In this document: in pieces, positions 1-7,587 of the stretch
How positions within the stretch are numbered: position 1 is the stretch's first letter
How the letters are laid out: every line of letters begins with the position of its first letter
Origin: Acidobacteriota bacterium
GTDB lineage: Bacteria; Acidobacteriota; Holophagae; Holophagales; Holophagaceae
Reading direction: 5' to 3'
NCBI GenBank assembly: GCA_021778785.1
Contig: JAJYBX010000070.1
Span: forward strand, 1-8,196
DNA length: 8,196 nucleotides
The notes under the pieces: model-generated
Told to the model about the DNA's origin: nothing
Database searches by the model: none
Seen by the model: the letters and a program-made list of their open reading frames with translations, nothing else
Made by a program: the position numbers and the translations under genes

Positions 1-415
1 CCAGGGTGCCGCCCAGGGCGCAGCTCTCCCAGGAGTTCGGATCCGGGGGATAGAAGAAGCCGGACCCGGCGGCCGTGGCCTTCACGTCCCGCAGGAGGGC
101 GCTGGCGGGGGCCGTGAGGCTCAGGTCCTGGGGCGAGACCTGGATGCCTCCGGGCCAGGAGGCGAGGTCCACCACTACCGTGCGCGCCGTGGGCACGCAG
201 CCGCCGGCCTTGCCGGTGCCGGCGCCGCGGGGCACCAGACCGAAGCCTTCGGCCTTCGCGAGGCGCACCAGCTCCCGCAGGGCTGCGGGGCCCCGGGGCC
301 GGACCACGGCCAGCGGCGCGCAGCCCACGACGTGGGATTCATCGTGGCGGAAGGGCTCCAGGGCCTCGGGATCGGTGAGGACGGTGGCGTCGGGCAGGCG
401 GCGGAGGGCGTCCAT
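1..415 (-). CDS. FAD-binding oxidoreductase, GlcD/PCMH type (N-terminal part, truncated by window edge)
   Basis: The first 138 codons are visible, starting at ATG 415-413; the rest lies left of the window. The protein opens with a short helix and then a PCMH-type FAD-binding fold. The phrase PLAVVRPRGPAALRELVRLA is the usual first strand and helix, LVPRGAGTGKAGG (about residues 56-68) is the glycine-rich FAD pyrophosphate loop, VVVDL follows, and PPDPNSWESCALGG near the window edge matches the second FAD-contacting loop of GlcD, D-lactate and D-2-hydroxyacid dehydrogenases. These are cytoplasmic or membrane-associated flavoenzymes that oxidise 2-hydroxy acids. The substrate cannot be told from this half, since the C-terminal substrate domain is missing. 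Ribosome binding is weak: GGAAG about nine bases upstream. It is divergent from the sensor kinase at 476 with 60 bp between starts. Family assignment is firm; exact enzyme unknown. Confidence 0.85.
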   Translation of the reverse strand, partial: MDALRRLPDATVLTDPEALEPFRHDESHVVGCAPLAVVRPRGPAALRELVRLAKAEGFGLVPRGAGTGKAGGCVPTARTVVVDLASWPGGIQVSPQDLSLTAPASALLRDVKATAAGSGFFYPPDPNSWESCALGGTL

Positions 416-438
416 GGGGTGAGGCTTCCGCTCCCAGT

Positions 439-468
439 GTGACGGCATTTCACCCCTGCGGTTACCCT
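439..468 (+). promoter_or_regulatory. Candidate promoter of the sensor kinase, possibly leaderless
   Basis: In the 60-bp divergent gap, GTGACG (439-444) and TACCCT (463-468) are separated by 18 bp and resemble weak -35 and -10 elements (4 of 6 and 3 of 6 matches to the sigma-70 consensus). The -10-like box ends seven bases before the ATG at 476 and no clear Shine-Dalgarno sequence is present, so transcription could begin at or next to the start codon. This is inferred from sequence alone and the matches are modest. Confidence 0.3.
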
Positions 469-475
469 GGGGCCC

Positions 476-2990
476 ATGTTCCCCGGTCCAGGATCGCCCG
501 CCCCGCGGCGCAGAGCCCCGCTGAGCCGCGCCGTGGGCGCGGCGGTGCCCTGGCTGGTGCTGGGGGTGAGCCTGGCGGCCACGGCCTGGGCCTGGTCGAC
601 GATCTCCCAGCAGGAGGCCAGCTACCAGGGGGCCCGGCTGGAGGGGGCCCTGGCCCAGACGCGGGAGGGCGTGGAGCATGCCGTGGAGGAGCAGGCGCGG
701 CTGCTGCGGGGGGCCCAGGGGCTCGCCAGTGGCCGTCCGCGGCTGGCGGCGGAGGACTGGCGGGCCTTCGTGGCCAGCCTGGACCTGGGCCGCTACTCCC
801 CCGCCACGCGATTGATGGGCTACTGCCCCCGGGCCTGTCTCGAGGGCACCCGGGGATCCACGCCCCTGCTGGAGCCGGAGGCGGCCGCGCGGAATCTGGG
901 GCCCGGTGGCGGCCGCTTGATGGCGGACCCGGAGTTCCGGGCGGCCGTGGACCGCGCCCGGGACCGCGGGGAGCTGGCCGTGTCGGGCCGCCTCCAGGGC
1001 TTCGACGAGGGTGCCTCCGTCATCGCCCTCGTGCTGCCCGTGTTCCGGGACTTCTCGGCCCCGGATGACGCCGCCGCCCGTCGGGCCACCTTCCAGGGCG
1101 CCGTGGTCTGCGTGGCGGAGACCTCGCAGATGTTCCGTCCCCTGTTCGGGGCCAGCCCCATCGCGGGCCTGGACGTGGAGATCTACGCGGATCCGGAATG
1201 CGGTCGGGAGACGCTCCTCTACGACCGGGACCTCTGCGTGGCCCAGGGTGGCCTGCCCATGGCGCGGCGTCCCGGGGCGCGGCGCATCCCGCTGAAGCAG
1301 GGGGGGCGGCACTGGGAACTGGTGGCGGGCTTCCTGCCGGAGTCGAAGGCCTCCCGCGTGGACCGACCCCGCCTGATGGCCCTCGGCGGGGCGGCGGCCA
1401 GCCTTCTCGCCTTCGTGGTGACCCTGCTGCTTTCGCGGTCCAGGCGCCGCTCCCTGGCCCTGGCCCACCGGCTGCAGGAGAGCGAGTCGCGCTTCCGGTC
1501 CCTGGCCGACACCGCCTCCTGCGCGATCTTCACCTTCTCGGATGTCATCGAGTATATGAACGCCACCGGGGCGCGGATGGCGGGCTATCCGCTGGAGGAG
1601 ATCGTCGGGCAGCCCCTCTCCAAGCTGGTCCATCCCCTCGATCGGGACTGGATCCGGGGCCGCGCCGCCGCGCGGCTCCGGGGGGAGCCGATCCCATCCC
1701 GCTACGAGTTCCGCCTCCTGACGAAGGACGGGGCCACGCGCTGGATCGACTTCACCGCCGGCACGGTCCAGGTGGGTGACCGCCCCCTGGGCCTGGGCAC
1801 GGCCTTCGACGTGACGGACCGTGTGGAGGCCACCGAAGCCCGGGTCGGCATGGAACGGAAGCTGCTGGAGGCCCAGAAGCTCGAGAGCCTGGGCCTGCTC
1901 GCGGGCGGCGTGGCCCATGACTTCAACAACCTGCTGACGGTCATCCAGGGGAATGCGGGCATCCTGCGGGAGTTCCGGGAGGATCCGGGCACGGCCGCGA
2001 CCTGCCTGCGGAACATCGAGGAGACCTGCCGCCGGGCTTCGGACCTCGTGCGGCAGATGCTCGCCTACGCCGGCCGCGGCAGGATCCACGTCCAGATCAC
2101 GAGCCTCAACCAGGTGGTGCAGGAGATCGCCCAGCTGCTGGCCGTCTCCATCCCCAAGGCCGTGGACCTGCGCTTCGAGCTGGCGCCCGAGCTTCCGGCC
2201 ATCGAGGCTGATACGGCCCAGATGCAGCAGGTGGTCATGAACCTCGTGACGAACGCGGCGGAGGCCATCGGCGAGACCCCCGGCACCATCATGCTGCGCT
2301 CCGGCGAAGAGGCCCTTGATCACCGCGCGGCCGAGGCCCTTCAGGCTGCGGAGACCCTGAAACCCGGGCGCTTCGTGTACGTGGAGGTGTCGGACACGGG
2401 GTCAGGCATGGATCCCGGCACCCTGGAGCGGATCTTCGATCCCTTCTTCACCACCAAGTTCACGGGACGGGGCCTCGGGCTGGCGGCCATGCAGGGCATC
2501 GTGCGCGGGCACGGCGGGGCCGTCCGTGTCCGCAGCGCCCCCGGCGAGGGCACCACCTTCCGCGTCTACTTCCCCGTCCGGGAGGGCCTGTCGGAGGCGA
2601 CCGAACCGGCCCCCGCCGCGCCGGAGGGGTCGCCCTGGCGTGGAGAGGGCCTGGTGCTCGTGGTGGACGACGAGGAGGGCATCCGGGACTTCGTCCAGCA
2701 CACGCTGGAGGGGGTCGGCTTCACCGTCCTGCAGGCCGGGGATGGGCTCGCGGGGCTGGACGCCTTCCGGGAGCACCGGGACGCCCTGCGGCTCGTCCTG
2801 CTGGACCTCACCATGCCGCGGATGGGCGGGGAGGAGGCCCTGCGCGAGATGTGGTCCCTGCGCGCCGAGGTCCCCGCGATCCTGTGGAGCGGCTACGGAG
2901 AGCGGGGCGATCCCGGATCCACGAAGCTCCCCTTCCTCCGCAAGCCCTTCAATGCCCGGGAGCTGCTCGACAAGGTGAGGAAGGCGCTGG

Positions 2991-2995
<5 letters not shown>
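476..2995 (+). CDS. CHASE-PAS hybrid sensor histidine kinase with C-terminal receiver
   Basis: An 839-residue membrane-anchored kinase of a two-component phosphorelay. Order of parts: basic N-terminus, TM helix about 20-42, an extracytoplasmic CHASE-like sensor about 45-295, TM helix about 300-321 followed by a basic stretch, PAS domain about 336-455, then HisKA with the H-box GGVAHDFNNLL and phosphoacceptor His481. The HATPase_c domain shows the N-box MNLVTNAAEA (Asn593 expected to bind Mg-ATP), the G1 box DTGSGMD (Asp640), FDPFFTTK and GRGLGLA (about 664-670). The receiver domain (about 727-839) has acidic Asp731/Asp732, phosphoacceptor Asp777 in LLDLTMP, Ser805 and Lys823, so all key residues are present. 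It lacks an output domain, so phosphate presumably passes to a separate protein. The sensed ligand is unknown; CHASE domains generally bind small extracellular molecules. The CHASE region looks shorter than usual. No response regulator is adjacent. The start lies just before the basic N-terminus and TM1; no good ribosome binding site is visible. Confidence 0.93.
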
Positions 2996-3740
<745 letters not shown>

Positions 3741-3779
3741 CTACAAAAGGGGCGGCCGGAACGGCCGCCCCTTTTGTAG
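3741..3779 (-). terminator. Perfect 18-bp hairpin between tsf and pyrH (probable intrinsic terminator)
   Basis: Arms 3741-3758 and 3762-3779 are exact reverse complements (CTACAAAAGGGGCGGCCG and its complement) around a 3-base loop. On the minus strand the GC-rich core is followed by CCCCTTTTGTAG, so a U4 run ends the GC stem while the A4 opposite it gives the A-tract form of an intrinsic terminator. It starts 13 bases after the tsf stop. Because it is symmetrical it could act in both directions, but no plus-strand gene ends nearby. It could instead be an mRNA processing or stabilising structure, because pyrH follows at once. Confidence 0.75.
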
Positions 3780-3792
3780 CAGGAAAAGGATC

Positions 3793-4443
3793 CTACTTGG
3801 CGGCGGCCACTTCAGCGGCGAAATTCTCGCTGCGCTTCTCGAGGCCCTCGCCCATGACGTACTTCACGAAGCGGCGGATGCTCAGCTTCTCGCCGATCTC
3901 GGCCGTCTTCTGGCTGAGGTACTGCTGCACGGTGAGATCGGGGTTCATGATGAAGGGCTGTTCCAGGAGGCAGACCTCCTTGAAGATGCTGTTCATCTTG
4001 CCCTCGACGATGCGCTCGACGATGTTCTGGGGCTTGCCGGTGGCCAGGGCCTGCTCGGTGGCGATGCGCTTCTCGGTCTCGAGGAAGTCCTGCGTGACCT
4101 CGTCCTTGGTGACGAAGCGGGGGGCCGGGTCCGCGGCGGCGATGTGCATGGCGATCTCGCGGACCATGCGCTGGAAGGCCTCGTTGCGGGCCACGAAGTC
4201 CGTCTCGGAATTCACCTCGACCAGCACGCCCACGCGGCCGCCGGGGTGGATGTAGGCCTCGACGATGCCTTCGGCGGCGATGCGGTCGGCCTTCTTGGCG
4301 GAGGCCGCCAGGCCCTTCTTGCGCAGCCACTCGACGGCCTGCTCCATGTCGCCGGCGTTCTCCTCGAGGGCCTTCTTGCAGTCCATCATGCCGAGGCCGG
4401 TCTTCTCGCGCAGTGCCTTCACGTCCTGGGCGGTGAATGCCAT
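3793..4443 (-). CDS. tsf: Translation elongation factor Ts
   Basis: A 216-residue EF-Ts, the guanine nucleotide exchange factor that releases GDP from EF-Tu in the cytoplasm. The N-terminal UBA-like domain (about 1-40) contains VKALREKTGLGMMDCKKAL, the classic signature that docks on EF-Tu, and TDFV at residues 81-84 is the motif that disrupts the Mg/GDP site of EF-Tu. The rest forms a single core domain ending in an Ala/Lys tail. The protein is shorter than the two-subdomain E. coli form (about 283 residues) and closer to the short EF-Ts of Thermus and many other phyla. The start at 4443 is supported by AGGAG (4451-4455) seven bases upstream. It follows rpsB by 103 bp, the near-universal order, with a candidate attenuator between them. 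Confidence 0.97.
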   Translation of the reverse strand: MAFTAQDVKALREKTGLGMMDCKKALEENAGDMEQAVEWLRKKGLAASAKKADRIAAEGIVEAYIHPGGRVGVLVEVNSETDFVARNEAFQRMVREIAMHIAAADPAPRFVTKDEVTQDFLETEKRIATEQALATGKPQNIVERIVEGKMNSIFKEVCLLEQPFIMNPDLTVQQYLSQKTAEIGEKLSIRRFVKYVMGEGLEKRSENFAAEVAAAK

Positions 4444-4475
4444 GTGATCTCTCCTGGTGCGGTCGGGGTCTTCAG

Positions 4476-4511
4476 AAAAACAGCCATCAGCAGCTGGGCC
4501 GCCGATGGCTG
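4476..4511 (-). terminator. Hairpin plus U5 tract between rpsB and tsf (candidate attenuator)
   Basis: On the minus strand CAGCCATCGGC pairs with GCTGATGGCTG (11 pairs including one G-U, nine-base loop; plus-strand positions 4481-4511) and is followed at once by TTTTT (4480-4476). This is the form of an intrinsic terminator. It sits 35 bases after the rpsB stop and 32 bases ahead of the tsf start, so it would lower tsf relative to rpsB by partial termination. A terminator-like element in the same gap is known in E. coli. Confidence 0.7.
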
Positions 4512-4546
4512 AAAGGGATGGGGCGGCGTTCCAGGGCGTCTTGCGA

Positions 4547-5299
4547 CTAGCCCTCGGCTTCCATTTTTTCGGCCATCATCTTCTTCATCTCGTCGCTGTC
4601 GCCCTTGTCGCGGAAGGACTGGCGGCCCTCGAGGATGGAGTCGGCCACGCGCTCGGAGAAGAGCAGGATGGAGCGGATGGCGTCGTCGTTGGCGGGGATG
4701 ACGTAGTCCACCATGTCGGGATCGCAGTTGGTGTCCACGATGCCCACGACCTTGATGCCGAGCTTCTTGGCCTCGGTCACGGCGATGTCCTCGCGGTGCG
4801 GATCGATGACGAAGATGACATCAGGCAGGGCGCGCATGTCGCGGATGCCGTGGAAGGAGGCCTCGAGCTTCAGCCGCGTGCGGTTGAGGGTGAGCAGTTC
4901 CTTCTTGGAGAGCATGGCGGTGCGGGCGGGATCGGCCAGGGTGGCCTCGATGTCCCGGAACTTCTCGAGGCTCTTCTTGATGGTGGTGAAGTTGGTGAGC
5001 ATGCCGCCCAGCCAGCGGTTGTTCACGTAGAAGGCGCCGCAGCGGGCCGCCTGCTCGGCGATGAGGTCCTGGGCCTGGGGCTTGGTGGCGACGAAGAGGA
5101 AGTTCTTCCCCTCGCTGGCGGACTTCGTCAGGAAGTTCGCGGCCTGGTTCCAGAGGCGCAGGGTCTTCTGCAGGTCGATGATGTAGATGCTGTTGCGCGC
5201 CCCGAAGATGTACTTCTTCATCTTGGGGTTCCAGCGCTTGGTCTGGTGCCCGAAGTGGGCGCCGGCCTCGAGGAGTTCCTTCATCTGGATGGCAGCCAT
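4547..5299 (-). CDS. rpsB: 30S ribosomal protein S2
   Basis: A 250-residue S2, the protein that binds between the head and body of the small subunit and is needed for S1 binding. The N-terminus ([20 protein letters not shown], then [19 protein letters not shown]) aligns directly with known S2 proteins, and the inner segments [38 protein letters not shown] and [10 protein letters not shown] are hallmark S2 sequences. The frame remains open six codons further upstream to an ATG at 5317, but the start at 5299 is chosen because it has GGAGG five bases upstream and matches the conserved S2 N-terminus. The C-terminus is a short charged tail. A terminator-like hairpin after rpsI separates it from the rplM-rpsI unit, so its own promoter is expected in the 151-bp gap, although I could not identify one. 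Confidence 0.97.
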   Translation of the reverse strand: MAAIQMKELLEAGAHFGHQTKRWNPKMKKYIFGARNSIYIIDLQKTLRLWNQAANFLTKSASEGKNFLFVATKPQAQDLIAEQAARCGAFYVNNRWLGGMLTNFTTIKKSLEKFRDIEATLADPARTAMLSKKELLTLNRTRLKLEASFHGIRDMRALPDVIFVIDPHREDIAVTEAKKLGIKVVGIVDTNCDPDMVDYVIPANDDAIRSILLFSERVADSILEGRQSFRDKGDSDEMKKMMAEKMEAEG

Positions 5300-5304
5300 G
5301 CTGG

Positions 5305-5309
5305 CCTCC
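5305..5309 (-). promoter_or_regulatory. Ribosome binding site of rpsB (decides the start)
   Basis: GGAGG on the minus strand lies five bases upstream of the ATG at 5299. The alternative ATG at 5317 would place this site inside the coding sequence and has no comparable site of its own. Confidence 0.85.
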
Positions 5310-5362
5310 CTGGTCATGCGGCGCGTGCGGGTGAAGGGCGCCGCGGGTGGGATGGAAGGCGT

Positions 5363-5401
5363 GGGGGATCCCCCTCGCCCGAATCGTCCGCGGAAGCGGA
5401 C
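5363..5401. repeat. Two inverted repeats in the rpsB leader region
   Basis: GTCCGC/GCGGAC (5386-5391 / 5396-5401) form a 6-bp stem around a four-base loop, and the 12-bp palindrome GGGGGATCCCCC lies at 5363-5374. Both sit 60 to 100 bases upstream of the rpsB start. They could be folded parts of an S2 leader RNA or an operator. No function can be assigned, and short inverted repeats are expected by chance in such GC-rich DNA. I see no convincing promoter in 5300-5413. Confidence 0.35.
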
Positions 5402-5406
5402 CGGTG

Positions 5407-5439
5407 AAAAGCAGAAGGGGGACCCGAGGATCCCCCTTC
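5407..5439 (-). terminator. Probable intrinsic terminator after rpsI
   Basis: On the minus strand GAAGGGGGA (5439-5431) pairs with TCCCCCTTC (5422-5414), a 9-bp perfect stem with an eight-base loop, followed by TGCTTTT (5413-5407). It begins 11 bases after the rpsI stop. The U-tract is interrupted, so termination may be incomplete. It marks the end of the rplM-rpsI unit. Confidence 0.7.
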
Positions 5440-5450
5440 CGGGAAACGGA

Positions 5451-5843
5451 CTAGCGCTTGCTGAACTGGAACCGGCGCCGCGCGGCCTTCTGGCCGGGCT
5501 TCTTGCGCTCCTTCATGCGGGGGTCGCGGGTCAGGAGGCCGGCGCCGCGCAGGAGGGACTTGAGCTGCTCGTTGTAGCCCAGCAGGGCGCGGGAGATGCC
5601 CATGCGGATGGCCGAGGCCTGGCCGGCGGGGCCGCCGCCGGTCACGGTGATGATCATGTCGAACTTGCCGTCGAGGTCGGCCAGGACCAGGGGCTGGTGC
5701 ACCATCATGCGGAGCACGGCGTTGGGGAAGTAGCTCTCCAGCGTGCGGCCGTTGACGGTGATCTTGCCGCTGCCGGGACGCAGGAAGGCGCGGGCGGCAG
5801 CGCTCTTGCGGCGACCGGTTCCGTAGTTCTGGGTCATGGCCAT
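5451..5843 (-). CDS. rpsI: 30S ribosomal protein S9
   Basis: A 130-residue S9, whose basic C-terminal tail reaches the P-site tRNA anticodon loop. Family hallmarks are [18 protein letters not shown] at the N-terminus, the central [21 protein letters not shown] segment and the closing QFSKR. The tail reads RRRFQFSKR, with Phe where many S9 proteins have Pro. Two in-frame ATGs lie at 5843 and 5837. The first is preferred because AGAGG (5849-5853) is five bases upstream of it and too far from the second. It follows rplM with only 13 bases between, the conserved bacterial rplM-rpsI operon. Confidence 0.97.
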   Translation of the reverse strand: MAMTQNYGTGRRKSAAARAFLRPGSGKITVNGRTLESYFPNAVLRMMVHQPLVLADLDGKFDMIITVTGGGPAGQASAIRMGISRALLGYNEQLKSLLRGAGLLTRDPRMKERKKPGQKAARRRFQFSKR

Positions 5844-5848
5844 GGAAA

Positions 5849-5853
5849 CCTCT
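5849..5853 (-). promoter_or_regulatory. Ribosome binding site of rpsI (decides the start)
   Basis: AGAGG on the minus strand sits inside the 13-base gap after the rplM stop, five bases from the ATG at 5843 and eleven from the internal ATG at 5837. Its spacing supports the upstream start. Confidence 0.75.
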
Positions 5854-5856
5854 GCT

Positions 5857-6291
5857 CTACTTCTGGATGGTCAGGATCTGGGGCTGCTGGGCGCTGTGCT
5901 CGTGGTCGGAGCCCGCGTAGACCTTCAGCTTGCGGTACATCGCGCGGCCAAGGGGGCCCTTGGGCAGCATGCCCTTGACGGCGCTCTCGATGATCCGCTC
6001 GGGGTAGGTGGCCTGCATCACTTCGGCGCGGGTCTCGACCATGGAGCCGGGCTGGGTGGTGGTGCGGCGGTACATCTTCTGCACGCCCTTCTTCCCGGTC
6101 AGGAGCGCCTTGGAGGCGTTGATGACGATGACGTGGTCGCCGGTGTCGAGGAAGGGGGTCCAGGTGGGCTTGTTCTTCCCGGACAGGACCTCGGCGACGG
6201 CGCTGCTCAGGCGGCCCACGGGGATGCCGCTGGCGTCCACCAGGAACCACTGGCGCTTCAGATCGTTGGCTTTCGGGAAGTAAGTGCTCAT
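5857..6291 (-). CDS. rplM: 50S ribosomal protein L13
   Basis: A 144-residue L13, an early-assembling protein of the large subunit and of the usual length (142 in E. coli). Motifs that identify it are [18 protein letters not shown] near the N-terminus, [19 protein letters not shown], the [16 protein letters not shown] segment and [19 protein letters not shown], followed by [16 protein letters not shown]. The start at 6291 has GGAG (6298-6301) six bases upstream. It is the first gene of the rplM-rpsI pair, and promoter-like hexamers lie about 70 to 100 bases upstream. In E. coli L13 represses its own operon through the leader; whether that holds here cannot be seen. Confidence 0.97.
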   Translation of the reverse strand: MSTYFPKANDLKRQWFLVDASGIPVGRLSSAVAEVLSGKNKPTWTPFLDTGDHVIVINASKALLTGKKGVQKMYRRTTTQPGSMVETRAEVMQATYPERIIESAVKGMLPKGPLGRAMYRKLKVYAGSDHEHSAQQPQILTIQK

Positions 6292-6362
6292 GGCCTGCTC
6301 CGGAATCTTGATCGGGCCGCGGGGACACCACGCGCAGGGCGGCGAGTCCGCAGAAGGAAAAG

Positions 6363-6389
6363 CTTATCGCTGGCGTTCCGGGGGGTCAA
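6363..6389 (-). promoter_or_regulatory. Candidate sigma-70-type promoter of rplM-rpsI
   Basis: On the minus strand TTGACC (6389-6384) resembles a -35 box (5 of 6) and GATAAG (6368-6363) a -10 box (4 of 6) with a short 15-bp spacer; reading the -10 two bases later as TAAGCT gives 17 bp but fewer matches. The region just downstream is locally AT-richer than its surroundings. It lies between the stop of the PseG-like gene (6411) and rplM (6291) and would give a leader of about 65 bases. No terminator is visible after the PseG-like gene, so read-through from it is possible. Confidence 0.5.
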
Positions 6390-6410
6390 GGACGGATTTC
6401 CGGACCCGGG

Positions 6411-7484
6411 TCAGCCCTGCGCCAGCTTCCACAGTTCCTGGGCCACGCGCGAGGCGCCGAGCCCGTCCACGAGGGCCATGCCGTCCCGGACCTGCTCCTG
6501 GCGGCTGTCCTGGCCCTCGGGGCCCAGCCAGCCGCTGAGGGCCTCGGCCGTGGCTGCGGGGGCGGCCTCGGTCCCCACCCCCAGGTCGAAGCAGCCGTTG
6601 GCCAGGGCCAGGTCCGCGAGGATGGCGTGCTGCCGCTCGTTCTGGCCCCATACCGCAGCCGGCACGCCCAGGCAGAGGGCCTCCGCCAGGGTGATGCCCG
6701 CGGCGCACCAGAGCGCGTCGAAGTCCGGGAGGCGGCGGGTGAGGTTCGGGAGGCTCCGGGCCACCGTGCAGCCGGGGAAGGGTTCGCCCTGGATGCCGTT
6801 GGGCGCGAGCAGGGTGCAGGCGCCCCGCCAGCGGTCCTCGGCGACGAGGCGGGCCAGCAGGTCGAAGGCGCGCTGGGCGAGGTTGGGGCCGTCGCTGCCG
6901 CCGAAGGTGACGAGCAGCTTGTGGACGGCCAGGGGCTGCTGGGGCATGCGCTTGGGCCGCAGTTCCAGGGCGGTGCGATCCACGACGATGAAAGCGGAAC
7001 CGCGGAGCACCCGGCAGGCGCCGGACGTCGTCTCGTAGGGGCGGACCTTGCGGCCCGCCACCACCTTCACCGGGTGGTCGGGCCAGGCCACGCCCTCGAG
7101 GTAGGGCTGGAACAGCAGATCCGCCGCCTCGTGGGCGTCGGTGTCGTCCTCCATGATGGCCACCTTGAGGGGGCGCAGGGCCTGGAGGAAGGCGGTCGAG
7201 GTGTCCCACTGGTCCACCAGCACCACGGCGGCACGGTCCCGCAGGTCCGTCGGCAGCGGCGCGTGGGGATCCTCGCCGAGATCCACGGCCTCGCAGGGCA
7301 GGGGCTGATCCAGGAAGGGATGGCGCCCACCGCCCACCCGGCGCGCGCGCTCGTCGCCGGAGACGGCGAGGCAGGCCTGGCCGCCCAGGGCCCGCCAGGC
7401 CTCCTGCAGGGCCAGGGCCCGGGCCACATGGCCCAGCCCGAGACGCAGGTCGGCGTGGACGCGGAGGAGCAGCAGGGGGGACAT
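6411..7484 (-). CDS. PseG/SpsG-like nucleotide-sugar hydrolase or glycosyltransferase
   Basis: A 357-residue cytoplasmic protein of the GT-B fold. The N-terminus LLLLRVHADLRLGLGHVARA matches the PseG/SpsG signature, with His19 in GLGH at the position of the proposed catalytic His of PseG. The C-terminal half carries VTFGGSDGPN (about 192-201), the nucleotide-diphosphate binding loop, and AAGITLAEALCLGVPAAVWGQNERQ (about 261-285), which corresponds to the UDP-sugar binding segment of the MurG/PseG group. PseG removes UDP from UDP-2,4-diacetamido-2,4,6-trideoxy-altrose in pseudaminic acid synthesis; SpsG relatives act in surface polysaccharide synthesis. No other genes of those pathways are in the window, so the substrate is open. 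The frame extends upstream to 7736, but that part overlaps the divergent gene at 7588 and is low-complexity; the start at 7484 fits the family N-terminus. It lacks a clear Shine-Dalgarno sequence. Confidence 0.8.
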   Translation of the reverse strand: MSPLLLLRVHADLRLGLGHVARALALQEAWRALGGQACLAVSGDERARRVGGGRHPFLDQPLPCEAVDLGEDPHAPLPTDLRDRAAVVLVDQWDTSTAFLQALRPLKVAIMEDDTDAHEAADLLFQPYLEGVAWPDHPVKVVAGRKVRPYETTSGACRVLRGSAFIVVDRTALELRPKRMPQQPLAVHKLLVTFGGSDGPNLAQRAFDLLARLVAEDRWRGACTLLAPNGIQGEPFPGCTVARSLPNLTRRLPDFDALWCAAGITLAEALCLGVPAAVWGQNERQHAILADLALANGCFDLGVGTEAAPAATAEALSGWLGPEGQDSRQEQVRDGMALVDGLGASRVAQELWKLAQG

Positions 7485-7493
7485 GATCCGGAG

Positions 7494-7499
7494 AGTGTA
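7494..7499 (-). promoter_or_regulatory. Candidate -10 element of the PseG-like gene
   Basis: TACACT on the minus strand (4 of 6 matches to TATAAT) lies nine bases ahead of the ATG at 7484, with no matching -35 box and no ribosome binding site between. If real, it would give a nearly leaderless transcript. In the rest of the 103-bp divergent gap (7485-7587) I see no convincing promoter for either gene. Confidence 0.25.
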
Positions 7500-7587
7500 A
7501 CGGCGCAGGGAATCCCTGGGGAGGGGAGTTGCCCTTGGCGGATCCTCCGCGGACTGGAATGCTGGGGTACCCCCATCGGAGAGTCCC

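Noticed and set aside
438..453. CRP-like site TGTGA...TCAC in the divergent gap
   Set aside because: The spacing between half-sites is seven rather than six and the outer A is missing, so it is not a good CRP/FNR site; kept only as a weak inverted repeat.
5300..5317. Longer rpsB start six codons upstream
   Set aside because: The ribosome binding site and conserved S2 N-terminus both support the ATG at 5299.
5363..5374. Palindrome GGGGGATCCCCC as an attachment or insertion site
   Set aside because: No direct repeats, integrase or other mobile-element signs are nearby.
4457..5407. Plus-strand open frame of about 316 codons antisense to rpsB
   Set aside because: It lies entirely opposite rpsB and has the low-complexity Gly/Ala/Leu/His composition of a shadow frame.
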